A stretch of DNA of 33,115 nucleotides from Casp-actino8 sp039800005. GTDB taxonomy: Bacteria; Actinomycetota; Acidimicrobiia; Acidimicrobiales; Ilumatobacteraceae. Below are positions 23,745 to 32,422 of this stretch, one piece after another. Positions within the stretch are counted from its first letter, which is position 1. Every line of letters begins with the position of its first letter. The stretch spans positions 1 through 33,115 of the forward strand of contig JBDLRN010000063.1 of assembly GCA_039800005.1 (NCBI GenBank). The letters run 5' to 3'. A program made the translations under genes and the position numbers. A model generated the notes under the pieces. It was not told the DNA's origin. It did no database searches and worked only from the letters and a program-made list of their open reading frames with translations.

Positions 23745-24520
23745 GACTTGTCCTTGCTCTTCTTGTCGGTGTTCTTCTTGTCGGTGCCGGCGAAGTCGTC
23801 GCGCAGTTCGTCGGACACGCCGGTGAGATTGAGCTCGAACGTGAAACCCTGTTCGAAGCGGTAGCTGCGCTTCACGTCCCACAGATCGATGCCGTTCAGA
23901 CTCTCCTTCGCGGCGCGGATCACGGTGGGGTGCTTGGCCGCGATGTTCTCGGCCACCGTCATGGCCGCGTCGCGCAGTTCGGCGCGCGGGACCACTTGGA
24001 GCACGCTGCCGAAGGCGTGCAGTTCGGCAGCGGTCGCGGTGGCCGAGGTGTAGACCATCGCGCGCATCTTGTGCTGCGGCACGAGGCGAGCGAGGTGAGT
24101 GGCCGCGCCCAGTGCACCGCGATCGACCTCGGGCAGTCCGAAGAAGGCGTCGTCACTGGCCACGATGACGTCGCTGTTGCCCACGAGCCCGATGCCACCG
24201 CCCACGCAGAAGCCGGCCACCGCCGAGATCACGGGCACCGGACAGTCGTACACCGCGGCGAAGGCGGCGAAGCAGCCCTTGTTGGCCCCGATCAGTGCGT
24301 CGAAACCCTCGGTGTTCTGCATCTCCTTGATGTCGACTCCGGCGTTGAAACCGCGACCTTCGGCCCGCAACACGACGACGCGGCACTTCGGATCGCGCCC
24401 GAAGGCCGTGATGGTGTCGGCGAGTTCGAACCATTCGGCGACGGTGAGGGCGTTGACCGGTGGGCAGTCCATGACCACTTCGGCGATGCCACGGGAATCG
24501 AGGGCGGAGTTGATCGGCAC
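23741..24520 (-). CDS. echA20: EchA20-like ring D-opening crotonase
   Basis: A 259-residue crotonase-fold protein, first gene of the ipd operon. It has the oxyanion turn FNAGVDIKEM and SAVAGFCVGGGIGLVGNSDV. The position of the first hydratase glutamate is Gly111, while the second, Glu131 in GLPEVDRG, is kept. Lacking one hydratase acid fits a hydrolase rather than a hydratase, as known for EchA20, which cleaves ring D. The C-terminus carries a Lys/Asp-rich tail (DKKNTDKKSKDKS) encoded by a 15-base tandem repeat. The start is the GTG at 24520, placed 6 bases after a TACGAT -10. Confidence 0.88.
   Translation of the reverse strand: MPINSALDSRGIAEVVMDCPPVNALTVAEWFELADTITAFGRDPKCRVVVLRAEGRGFNAGVDIKEMQNTEGFDALIGANKGCFAAFAAVYDCPVPVISAVAGFCVGGGIGLVGNSDVIVASDDAFFGLPEVDRGALGAATHLARLVPQHKMRAMVYTSATATAAELHAFGSVLQVVPRAELRDAAMTVAENIAAKHPTVIRAAKESLNGIDLWDVKRSYRFEQGFTFELNLTGVSDELRDDFAGTDKKNTDKKSKDKS
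23756..23785. repeat. 15-base tandem repeat in the echA20 3' end
   Basis: Two adjacent 15-base copies (23756-23770 and 23771-23785) differ at one base and encode TDKKS and TDKKN in the EchA20 tail. The number of units could vary between strains by slippage. It lies just before the overlapping ipdA start. Confidence 0.75.
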
Positions 24521-24526
24521 GGGTCG

Positions 24527-24532
24527 ATCGTA
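24527..24532 (-). promoter_or_regulatory. -10 of the echA20-ipdABC operon (leaderless)
   Basis: The minus strand reads TACGAT, 6 bases before the GTG at 24520. A -35 candidate CTGACG (24550-24555 on the minus strand) is exactly 17 bases away. This is the best-supported promoter in the window. Confidence 0.6.
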
Positions 24533-24539
24533 CTGCCCA

Positions 24540-24556
24540 TCTGACGACCCGTCAGA
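24540..24556. promoter_or_regulatory. 17-base palindrome, candidate repressor operator
   Basis: TCTGACG-ACC-CGTCAGA has perfect 7-base arms. It covers the putative -35 (CTGACG) of the echA20 promoter and lies 29 bases upstream of the -10 of the divergent SDR gene. A dimeric repressor bound here would block the operon. The sequence is not the KstR2 consensus known from mycobacteria (AnCAAGnnCTTGnT-like). Confidence 0.6.
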
Positions 24557-24585
24557 AACGGCCGGTCGACCGCAAGAGTGGCGAG

Positions 24586-24591
24586 TAGGGT
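24586..24591 (+). promoter_or_regulatory. -10 of the divergent SDR gene (leaderless)
   Basis: TAGGGT followed by 6 bases and the GTG at 24598. No Shine-Dalgarno sequence is present, so the transcript likely starts at the initiation codon. Confidence 0.55.
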
Positions 24592-24597
24592 CGCACC

Positions 24598-25368
24598 GTG
24601 GCGTTGACGATCGACTATTCCGGACGCGTTGCTCTGATCACCGGCGGCACCAAAGGGGTCGGGCGAGGTATCGCCCAGCGTTTCGCCGACGCCGGAGCCA
24701 CCGTCGTGGTCTGTTCGCGACGGATCCCCGACGACGTGCCGGCTGGCTGGACGGCCCTCCCGGTCGACTTGCGCGAACCCGATCAGGCGACCGCTTTCGT
24801 CGACGAAGTGGTGGCGCGATTCGGACGGCTCGATTTCCTGGTGAACAACGCCGGTGGCGCGCCACCCGCCGACACCGCCACGGCGTCGGCATCGTTCCAG
24901 CAGAAGATCGTCGCCATCAATCTCCTGTCGGCGATCTGGGCGAGCCAGGCCGCCAATCAGCACATGCAGACGCAGGCCGACGGCGGTGCGATCGTCAACA
25001 TCGGCAGCGTGTCGGCCGAACGACCGGCCCCCACCGTGGCCGCCTACGGCGCGGCCAAGGCCGGCCTCGCCAATTACACGCGCACGATCGGACAGGAATG
25101 GTTGCCCAAGGTGCGCGCCAATCTGGTGACGGTCGGCATGGTGCGTACCGAGCAAGCGCATCTGCACTACGGCAGTGAAGAAGGTGTGCAGCGCGTCGGC
25201 GCGCAGGTTCCCATCGGACGATTGGCGTGGCCGACCGAGATCGGAGACGTGTGCGTGTTCCTGTGCTCATCGCTGGCGTCGTACGTGAGCGGTGCGACGA
25301 TCGAAGTGCACGGGGGTGGCGACGTTCCTCCGTTCCTCGACACGCCGTATCACGACCCGGCCCGTTGA
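24598..25368 (+). CDS. Short-chain dehydrogenase divergent from echA20 (Rv3549c-like by synteny)
   Basis: A 256-residue SDR with TGGTKGVGRGIA, NNAGGAPP, catalytic Ser in IGSVSAE and YGAAK. VCSRRIPDD after beta-strand 2 suggests NADP(H) or a relaxed cofactor. In M. tuberculosis the SDR gene Rv3549c is divergent from echA20, the same layout as here. A role as hydroxyacyl-CoA/ring-ketone dehydrogenase in ring C/D degradation is inferred from synteny and adjacency. The HDAC-family gene follows 21 bases later and is probably co-transcribed. Confidence 0.86.
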   Translation: MALTIDYSGRVALITGGTKGVGRGIAQRFADAGATVVVCSRRIPDDVPAGWTALPVDLREPDQATAFVDEVVARFGRLDFLVNNAGGAPPADTATASASFQQKIVAINLLSAIWASQAANQHMQTQADGGAIVNIGSVSAERPAPTVAAYGAAKAGLANYTRTIGQEWLPKVRANLVTVGMVRTEQAHLHYGSEEGVQRVGAQVPIGRLAWPTEIGDVCVFLCSSLASYVSGATIEVHGGGDVPPFLDTPYHDPAR

Positions 25369-25389
25369 GATCGACGTGAGGGATCGGTG

Positions 25390-26433
<1,044 letters not shown>

Positions 26434-26464
26434 ACCGGCTCCGACGATCGGTGATCGGCTCGAC

Positions 26465-27370
26465 TCAGGTCTGCAACGGCATGAGATGGCCGGCTGCCTC
26501 GGCCAGATGATCGACCCAGGCCGAGGCGCTCGGCGGTTCGACGATCGGTAGCACCACGAATTTCGAGAAACCGACCGACACGAATTCTTCGATGGTTCGC
26601 ACCAGTGCGCCCCACCCTTGTGGGACCAGTCGGCTGACGTCGTCGAGGTCGGGTCGGCGCGCCTTCAAGGCCCCCATCAACGCGTCGGGCAACGGGCCGT
26701 GCGCGTACGGAATCAGCGCACCGAAATGTTCGGGATCGATTTCGCGCTCGAATTCGGCGGTCACGCGCTCCACTTCCTGCTTGCCGATCGCCACGTCGGA
26801 CGGCGTCACGAAACTCGGGATCCAGCCGTCGGCGAGTCGACCCACGCGTCGCAACTCGCTCGGCGCGATGCCGCCCAGCCACACGTCGATCGGCTGTTGA
26901 ACGGGCTTGGGGAGCACGCGCACGTCGTCGTAGTGGAAATGGGTGCCGTGATGGGTGACCGAATCCTGGGTCCAGCAGGCGCGCATGATGCGAATCGCCT
27001 CGTCGAATCGCTTGGCGCGTTCTTCGCGAACGACTCCGAAGGCTTGCTGTTCGTGCGGATCGACGGCGCCGAGTCCGAAGGCGGGCAGGACACGGCCCTG
27101 GGACATGCGATCGAGAGTGGCCAGTTCCTTGGCGAGCACGATGGGGTTGCGTCCGGGCAGGACCATCACACTCGTGCCGAACTTCAACTTCTTGGTGCGG
27201 GCCGCCGCCATCGACATGGCCACGATCGGATCGGGTGCTTCACCACCGATGCGTTCGCTCAACCACAGGCTGTCGTAGCGCAGCGACTCGAGCGCGTCGA
27301 CGACGTCGAGAAACCCTGCGTCGTTGAGCGTGGTGCGGACCCCGAGTCCGATGCCGACACGAATCTTCAT
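26465..27370 (-). CDS. Luciferase-like (LLM) oxidoreductase, probably F420-dependent
   Basis: A 301-residue TIM-barrel LLM protein. It starts VGIGLGVRTTLNDAGFLD and continues with YDSLWLSERIGG, KLKFGTSVMVLPGRNPIVLAKELATLDRMSQGR, FGLGAVDP and VWLGGIAPSELRRVGRLADGW. In actinobacteria most of these use coenzyme F420; FMN cannot be excluded. Substrate is unknown. The ATG at 27370 overlaps the stop of the alpha/beta hydrolase (ATGA), so the two form an operon. Confidence 0.86.
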   Translation of the reverse strand: MKIRVGIGLGVRTTLNDAGFLDVVDALESLRYDSLWLSERIGGEAPDPIVAMSMAAARTKKLKFGTSVMVLPGRNPIVLAKELATLDRMSQGRVLPAFGLGAVDPHEQQAFGVVREERAKRFDEAIRIMRACWTQDSVTHHGTHFHYDDVRVLPKPVQQPIDVWLGGIAPSELRRVGRLADGWIPSFVTPSDVAIGKQEVERVTAEFEREIDPEHFGALIPYAHGPLPDALMGALKARRPDLDDVSRLVPQGWGALVRTIEEFVSVGFSKFVVLPIVEPPSASAWVDHLAEAAGHLMPLQT

Positions 27371-28089
27371 GACCGAGCGATCCGTGCGATGAGATCGGCG
27401 GTCTGGGCGGGCATCGACGCGAACGGTGAGTGATCGGTGTCGAACGTGACGACCTCGCGGCAACGCGTCGCCATGATCACCTGATGATCGGGATGCACGG
27501 CATCGTCCTGTGTGCACACCACGTAGGTGGACGGAACGGTGGCGAGCGGTGAGCCGGTGACCGGCTGCACCATGGTGGCCATCGGTTGCGGGGAGAGTCG
27601 AGCGACGGCAGCGGCCGCTACGGTCGGGTCGCACGCTCCGTAGAGCGCGGGAACGGCCGTGGCTGGATCGAGAACCGACGTGCCGTCGTCACCGGGTCGC
27701 ATGGCGGCGCTCAGGCCGACTTCGCGTCTCGGCATCGAGGTGAGAGCACTCATGACCGTCTCGTCCTTCTCGAGAGCGAAGGCCGCCAGATAGACGAGAT
27801 GGGCGACGTCGCCGTGTCGCGACGCCACCTCGGTGATCACCGCGCCTCCGTAGCTGTGTCCGACGAGGATGGGAGCGGTGCGTCCGAGGGCAGCCTGGGC
27901 GGCGATCACGTCGATCACCGCCTGGGCGTCACCGTGCAGATCGGTGAAGGAGGTGCCCGTCGAACCGTGACCGGGCAGATCGACGGCCAGACTCGCCACG
28001 CCTCGACGGTCGAGTTCGGTTTGGAGGGGAGCCCAGCACCAGGCGCCGTGCCAGGCACCGTGGACGAGAACGACGAGACGGGACGACAT
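27367..28089 (-). CDS. Alpha/beta hydrolase, methylesterase-like
   Basis: A 240-residue alpha/beta hydrolase. The nucleophile elbow GHSYGGAV has Ser79, the oxyanion strand is VHGAWHGAWCW, the acid is expected in TQDDAVHPDHQ and the catalytic His is His220 in TDHSPFAS. The pattern is that of small esterases of the methylesterase/hydroxynitrile lyase group. The ATG at 28089 is preferred to an upstream one because it yields a normal N-terminus (SSRLVVLVHGAW). It is coupled to the luciferase-like oxidoreductase downstream, suggesting oxidation or reduction and ester cleavage in sequence. Confidence 0.83.
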   Translation of the reverse strand: MSSRLVVLVHGAWHGAWCWAPLQTELDRRGVASLAVDLPGHGSTGTSFTDLHGDAQAVIDVIAAQAALGRTAPILVGHSYGGAVITEVASRHGDVAHLVYLAAFALEKDETVMSALTSMPRREVGLSAAMRPGDDGTSVLDPATAVPALYGACDPTVAAAAVARLSPQPMATMVQPVTGSPLATVPSTYVVCTQDDAVHPDHQVIMATRCREVVTFDTDHSPFASMPAQTADLIARIARS

Positions 28090-28141
28090 GACGCCAGCGT
28101 GGCACATCGACCCGGTGTCCGCCCGAGCCGGGTCGGTTCGA

Positions 28142-28414
28142 CTATCGGCGAGACGGCAGGGCCGAGTTGATCCAGCTCAGAGCGAAGGCCACCGACACGG
28201 TGCCGAGCACGATGGATCCGTCGGCGATCGCCGTGGCACTCTGCAAGACGCCGGCTACGACGGCGGCCACGGCGCTGACGACCAGAGCCAGACGATGAGT
28301 GGGCACTCGGTGAACCATCGGCACGCGAACAGGCTTGATTTCGCGGGTTCGGTCGAGTGGATGGATCGTCAACATGGTGGCCTCGAAGTTCATGCCCTGT
28401 GGGAGGACGATCAT
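28142..28414 (-). CDS. Small putative membrane protein
   Basis: A 90-residue protein, or somewhat shorter if ATG at 28393 or 28375 is used. It has a basic, Pro-containing N-terminal part and two hydrophobic stretches (LALVVSAVAAVVAGVLQ and IVLGTVSVAFALSWI) separated by a short turn, so a two-pass inner-membrane protein is likely. Codon choice (many GCC, GTC and CTG codons) looks coding. I see no clear Shine-Dalgarno sequence. It is the only candidate on this strand between the hydrolase and the SDR gene. No family is recognised. Confidence 0.5.
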   Translation of the reverse strand: MIVLPQGMNFEATMLTIHPLDRTREIKPVRVPMVHRVPTHRLALVVSAVAAVVAGVLQSATAIADGSIVLGTVSVAFALSWINSALPSRR

Positions 28415-28505
28415 GCCGACATCTCGCGAAAAATTGAAGCGCTTTCACCAAACTGATGTGGATGTCATCGAATCGGAACATTCGAGTCCCTCGCTCGTAA
28501 TCTGA
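28413..28505 (+). CDS. Possible 30-residue small ORF
   Basis: ATG at 28413 is preceded by GGGAGG at a good distance and reads MPTSREKLKRFHQTDVDVIE and ends SEHSSPSLVI before TGA at 28503. It overlaps the start of the minus-strand small membrane protein and its stop lies in the -10 of the next SDR gene. It could be a leader peptide or chance; the A/T-richer composition is unlike neighbouring genes. Confidence 0.25.
   Translation: MPTSREKLKRFHQTDVDVIESEHSSPSLVI
28468..28485. promoter_or_regulatory. Inverted repeat upstream of an SDR promoter
   Basis: TCGAAT-CGGAAC-ATTCGA has perfect 6-base arms and a 6-base spacer. It lies 12 bases upstream of the TAATCT -10, over the -35 position, as expected for a repressor or activator site. 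Confidence 0.45.
28498..28503 (+). promoter_or_regulatory. -10 of the SDR/DUF952 operon
   Basis: TAATCT is followed by 7 bases and the ATG at 28511 with no Shine-Dalgarno sequence, suggesting a leaderless transcript. Confidence 0.55.
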
Positions 28506-28510
28506 TCGTC

Positions 28511-29293
28511 ATGTCCGCCGCCAGCACGCCCGTCACCGATCCGCTGAACGTCTTTCGTCTCGACGGTCGCGTGGCCATCGTCACCGGTGCGTCGGCCGGC
28601 CTCGGTGCACATTTCGCGCGGGTCCTTCACGGTGCCGGGGCCCGGGTCGTGGTGGCGGCGAGGCGACTCGAGCGGCTCGAGTCGCTCGTGGCCGACCTGC
28701 CCGGTGCCGTCGCGATGGAGGCCGATCTCAGCCGAGCCGACGATCGCGAGCGGCTGATCGAGCGCACGGTCGCCGAGGTCGGGGTGCCGCGCATTCTCGT
28801 GAACAACGCCGGGATCGGTTACAAGGTGCCGGTCGAGAAGGAGGAACTCGATTGGTTCCGCGAAGTGATGGAAGTGAACGTCACCGCCATTTGGCATCTG
28901 TCGAAGCTCTGCGCGCCGCACATGATCGACGCCGGGAGCGGCAACATCGTCAACATCGCCTCGATGTTCGGCATGGTGGGTGCATCGCCCGTCAAGCAGG
29001 CGCACTACTGCGCCTCGAAAGGCGCGGTGATCAATCTGTCCCGTGAACTCGGACTCCAGTGGGCCCGCAAGGGAATTCGGGTGAACGCCCTGTGTCCGGG
29101 TTGGTTCCCGTCGGAGATGACGGTCGGCATGAACGACGAGGCGAGCATGGATTTCGTCCGTCAGATGTCGCCGTTGCCGAGGCTCGGCGAATTGCCCGAA
29201 CTCGACGGAGCACTGTTGCTGCTCGCGTCCGATGCGGCGTCGTTCATGGTCGGATCGTCGGTCGTGGTCGACGGCGGCTGGACCGCCCGGTGA
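28511..29293 (+). CDS. Short-chain dehydrogenase/reductase
   Basis: A 260-residue classical SDR: TGASAGLG, NNAGIGYK, catalytic Ser in IASMFG and YCASK, and ending VVDGGWTAR. The RRLERLE segment after beta-strand 2 suggests NADP(H). It belongs to the large FabG-like group; no specific substrate can be read. The 3' end overlaps the DUF952 gene as GTGA. It is the most distant SDR from the ipd operon and may serve a different pathway. Confidence 0.87.
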   Translation: MSAASTPVTDPLNVFRLDGRVAIVTGASAGLGAHFARVLHGAGARVVVAARRLERLESLVADLPGAVAMEADLSRADDRERLIERTVAEVGVPRILVNNAGIGYKVPVEKEELDWFREVMEVNVTAIWHLSKLCAPHMIDAGSGNIVNIASMFGMVGASPVKQAHYCASKGAVINLSRELGLQWARKGIRVNALCPGWFPSEMTVGMNDEASMDFVRQMSPLPRLGELPELDGALLLLASDAASFMVGSSVVVDGGWTAR

Positions 29294-29610
29294 TCCTGCA
29301 CCTCGCCCTGCGTACCGACTGGGATGCCGCGCGCGAGTCGGGCGTGTACCCGTGGTCGACGCGCGGTCTCACCGTCGAACAGGTCGGATACGTGCATGCC
29401 AGTTTCGAGCATCAGTGGCGTGGGGTGCGCGAGCGGTTCTACGCCGATCTGCACGACGACGAGTTGATCCTCTTGGTGGTCGACGAGTCACGGCTGTCGT
29501 CGCCGGTCGTGGTCGAGCGACCCGACGGTGCGCCCGACGACTTCCCGCACGTGTACGGACCGCTCGAGGTCACCGCGGTGGTCGACACTCGCGACGTGAC
29601 ACCGCCCTGA
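29290..29610 (+). CDS. DUF952 family protein
   Basis: A 106-residue protein matching the DUF952 pattern: HLALRTDWDAARESGVYPW, VGYVHASFEHQW, LILLVVDESRLSSPVVVE and FPHVYGPLEV. The family is of unknown function and often encoded beside unrelated metabolic genes. It starts at GTG 29290 in a 4-base overlap with the SDR. It converges with the amidase, with 14 bases between stops. Confidence 0.85.
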   Translation: MILHLALRTDWDAARESGVYPWSTRGLTVEQVGYVHASFEHQWRGVRERFYADLHDDELILLVVDESRLSSPVVVERPDGAPDDFPHVYGPLEVTAVVDTRDVTPP

Positions 29611-29624
29611 TCAGTCGCGGTGAT

Positions 29625-31067
29625 TCAGTCGAGGTTCGGAGTGAGGTGCACCCAGGGCTGTGCGGCTTCGAGTTGCGACGCGACGCGGATGAGCAGATCT
29701 TCGCGACCGTAGGCGGCCACCAACTGGATGCCGATCGGCACGCCGGTCGCCGTGCGGTGCAACGGCAGGCTGATGGCCGGTTGACCGCTCATGTTGAACT
29801 GGTTGGTGAAGGTGACCCATTCGCCCGACCGCACGAGCGGCGCCATGGCGCGCTCGGTGCTGTTGACGATGGTGCCCACGGGAAGCGGCGGTTCCGACAG
29901 CGTCGGCGTGAGGAGCAGATCCCAGCCGTCGCTCCACCATTGCTGAACCGACCGGCGGAACGACGAGGCGGCGGCGAGGGCGAGTGCGTAGTCGACTCCC
30001 GACACGTTCTTGGCGTACTCGGCCTGCACCCAGTTCATGAGTTCGACGTCGTCGACCGTCAACTCGCGCCCGAGCGCATCGGCGAAGCGACGCAACGAGA
30101 CTCCCATGTTGGTGCTCCACATCGCGCCGAACGACTGGCCGAGCGCCGGGTCGGCGAGCACCGCCGGCCAACCGGGTTCGACGTGGTGGCCGAGCGATTC
30201 GAGAAGCTTGGCCGTTGCGTGCACACCGGTCACGCAGTCCTGATGCACGGCGAATCCGCGGGGGCTGTGATCGAGGATGCCGATCCGCAGACGGCCGGGG
30301 TGGGCGCCGAGTTCGTCGACGTAGGGTCGCGCGGGTGCCGGAGCGATGACGGTGTCGCCGACTCCGGGTCCGTGTGTCGCGTCGAGAAGCCGTGCGGTGT
30401 CGCGCACCGTGCGACTCACGCAGTGTTCGACACCGAGGCCGCTCTCGTCGCGGAACGGTGCCATCGTGATGCGTCCTTGTGACGGCTTGAGTCCGACCAG
30501 CCCGCAACATGCGGCGGGAATGCGAATCGATCCGCCACCGTCGCTCGCGTGCGCGAACGGAACGATGCCGGCGGCCACGGCGGCGCCGGCGCCGCCACTC
30601 GATCCACCCGGTGTGCGTGACAGATCCCACGGGTTGCGGGTGGGTCCCCAGGCCTCGGGTTCGGTCACTGGGACGCTCCCGAGTTCAGGGCTGTTGGTGC
30701 GACCGAGTGTCACGAGTCCGGCACGCTTGTAACGCGCGACGAGTTCGGTGTCGGCATCCGACACGTAGCCGGCCGCCTTGTAGGCCTTGTTGCCGTTGCT
30801 GAGCGGTCGGCCGGCTTCGGCGGCGTGCAGATCTTTCAGGAGGAAGGGCACCCCGCGGAAGGGACCCTTCGGCAGATTCGAGTCGTCGGCCAGCCGACGA
30901 GCGTCGTCGAACCACCGATAGGTGAGTGCGTTGAGGGCCGGGTCGTACCTCTCGACCCGCTCGATGGCGGCGTCGACGAGTTCACGCGGTGACACCTCAC
31001 CTTTCGCCACCAGGTCGGCCTGAGCCGTGGCGTCCATCCATCGGGTGTCGTCGGCGAGCGAACTCAT
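29625..31067 (-). CDS. Amidase signature-family amidohydrolase
   Basis: A 480-residue amidase signature enzyme. The Ser-cisSer-Lys triad is Lys78 (FLLKDL), Ser156 (PGGSSGGAGAAVAAG) and Ser180 (DGGGSIRIPA). These enzymes hydrolyse amides or, in some groups, 6-aminohexanoate-like or aryl amides. It is not the GatA of a GatCAB operon, since no gatB or gatC is adjacent. A TAACAC hexamer lies 6 bases before the ATG at 31067. It is divergent from the EntS-type MFS gene 38 bases away. Substrate unknown. Confidence 0.88.
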   Translation of the reverse strand: MSSLADDTRWMDATAQADLVAKGEVSPRELVDAAIERVERYDPALNALTYRWFDDARRLADDSNLPKGPFRGVPFLLKDLHAAEAGRPLSNGNKAYKAAGYVSDADTELVARYKRAGLVTLGRTNSPELGSVPVTEPEAWGPTRNPWDLSRTPGGSSGGAGAAVAAGIVPFAHASDGGGSIRIPAACCGLVGLKPSQGRITMAPFRDESGLGVEHCVSRTVRDTARLLDATHGPGVGDTVIAPAPARPYVDELGAHPGRLRIGILDHSPRGFAVHQDCVTGVHATAKLLESLGHHVEPGWPAVLADPALGQSFGAMWSTNMGVSLRRFADALGRELTVDDVELMNWVQAEYAKNVSGVDYALALAAASSFRRSVQQWWSDGWDLLLTPTLSEPPLPVGTIVNSTERAMAPLVRSGEWVTFTNQFNMSGQPAISLPLHRTATGVPIGIQLVAAYGREDLLIRVASQLEAAQPWVHLTPNLD

Positions 31068-31073
31068 TCCTTC

Positions 31074-31079
31074 GTGTTA
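31074..31079 (-). promoter_or_regulatory. -10 element for the amidase gene
   Basis: The minus strand reads TAACAC, 6 bases before the amidase ATG at 31067. Last base differs from TANNNT; no Shine-Dalgarno sequence is clear. Confidence 0.4.
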
Positions 31080-31091
31080 GCACGTGAGGGT

Positions 31092-31097
31092 TACCGT
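31092..31097 (+). promoter_or_regulatory. -10 element for the EntS-like MFS gene
   Basis: TACCGT lies 8 bases before the GTG at 31106. The amidase promoter faces the other way 12 bases to the left, so the two start sites are almost back to back. Confidence 0.4.
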
Positions 31098-31105
31098 GGA
31101 AAGAA

Positions 31106-32386
31106 GTGCCCACTCTTCGCCCCCTGCCCGAACCGCCGGCCGACGCGGCAACCAGCAATCGTGCCCTCGTCTCGTTCGCCCCGGTGCGCAACCTTCTGGG
31201 TTACAGCACGGCGGTCAACGCCGGGGTGCTGTTGCAGGCCACGGCCCTCGGCAAGCAGATCTACGACATCACCGGACGCGAACTCGACATCGGTTTGTTG
31301 GGGCTGGCCGAATTCCTGCCGGCCGCCCTCTTGGTCCTCGTGACCGGTTCGGTGGCCGATCGCTTCAATCGTCGAGTGGTTGCCACGCTCGCGGTCACCG
31401 GCGAGTTCGCGTGCTCGATCGCACTCGCTCTGTACGCCATGTCGGAGCCCACCGCGGTGTGGCCGCTGTTCGTGATCGCGGTCCTGTTCGGCGCCTCGCG
31501 TGCCTTCGCGGCTCCGTCGACGCGATCGATGCCACCGATGGTGGCACCAGAGGGAGCCGTGCCGCGCACGATCGCGTTGTATTCGGCCACGTGGACGGGT
31601 GCGGCGATCGCCGGGCCGGCGATGAGCGGTGTGTTGTACGCCATCGATCCCTCGGTGGCCTATTGGTCGGCCGCCGGGCTCATGCTTCTCGGCGTGTGGC
31701 AGTTGACGCGTATTCGCTTCCTTCGACAGCCCGAGCCACCCGCACCGGGTGACAAGGTTTCGTTGTATTCGGCTCTCGAGGGGTTGCGCTTCATCCGCCG
31801 GACTCCCATCTTGTTGGCGGCGATCTCGCTCGACCTCTTCGCCGTCTTGTTCGGGGGAGCGGTCGCGCTGCTTCCGGCAATCGCGGAAGACCGTCTCGGC
31901 GTCGGCGACGTGGCCTACGGATGGCTGCGGGCCGCCCCGGGTATCGGTGCGGCGATCATGGCCCTCGTTCTCGCGTCGTTCCCGGTCACTCGCCGGATCG
32001 GTCGGGTGCTTCTGCTGGTCGTCGGTGTCTTCGGAGCCGCCACTGTGGTTCTCGGCCTCACGACGAGTTTCGTGGTGGCCTTCGGGGCGCTCGTGGTGCT
32101 CTCGGCTGCCGACATGATCAGCGTGTACATCCGCGGTTCGCTGGTTCCCCTCGTCACGCCCGACGACAAGCGCGGTCGTGTGATGGCGGTCGAGAACGTG
32201 TTCATCGGCGCGAGCAACGAGTTGGGGGCCTTCGAGAGCGGAGTGGCGGCCCAGGCCTTCGGAACTCAGACAGCCGTGATCGGTGGAGGGGTCGCGACTC
32301 TCGGCGTGGTGGCGGTGTACTCGGTCTTCTTTCCGTCTTTGCGACGGGTCGACACCTTCGAGGAACTCGATCCGGCGAATCGGTGA
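31106..32386 (+). CDS. MFS transporter, EntS-like
   Basis: A 426-residue membrane protein with about 12 hydrophobic segments. LATLA-type RRVVATLAVTGEFA after VADRFN, SAADMISVYIRGSLVPLVTPDDKRGRVMAVENVF and a pseudosymmetric second half match the EntS/MFS_3 group. It would export metabolites. GTG at 31106 gives VPTLRPLPEPPADAATSN. It is a different protein from the MFS gene in the ipd operon. No substrate can be named. Confidence 0.82.
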   Translation: MPTLRPLPEPPADAATSNRALVSFAPVRNLLGYSTAVNAGVLLQATALGKQIYDITGRELDIGLLGLAEFLPAALLVLVTGSVADRFNRRVVATLAVTGEFACSIALALYAMSEPTAVWPLFVIAVLFGASRAFAAPSTRSMPPMVAPEGAVPRTIALYSATWTGAAIAGPAMSGVLYAIDPSVAYWSAAGLMLLGVWQLTRIRFLRQPEPPAPGDKVSLYSALEGLRFIRRTPILLAAISLDLFAVLFGGAVALLPAIAEDRLGVGDVAYGWLRAAPGIGAAIMALVLASFPVTRRIGRVLLLVVGVFGAATVVLGLTTSFVVAFGALVVLSAADMISVYIRGSLVPLVTPDDKRGRVMAVENVFIGASNELGAFESGVAAQAFGTQTAVIGGGVATLGVVAVYSVFFPSLRRVDTFEELDPANR

Positions 32387-32410
32387 CCGTGGTGAGCATC
32401 GCGCTCTCGG

Positions 32411-32416
32411 TACGGT
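32411..32416 (+). promoter_or_regulatory. -10 element for mscL, leaderless
   Basis: TACGGT, then 6 bases and the ATG at 32423; no Shine-Dalgarno sequence. Same hexamer and spacing as at 4687-4692. Confidence 0.5.
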
Positions 32417-32422
32417 TGAGAC

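Noticed and set aside
29625..31067. GatA subunit of glutamyl-tRNA amidotransferase
   Set aside because: The amidase signature is present but no gatB or gatC is adjacent and the gene is divergent from a transporter.
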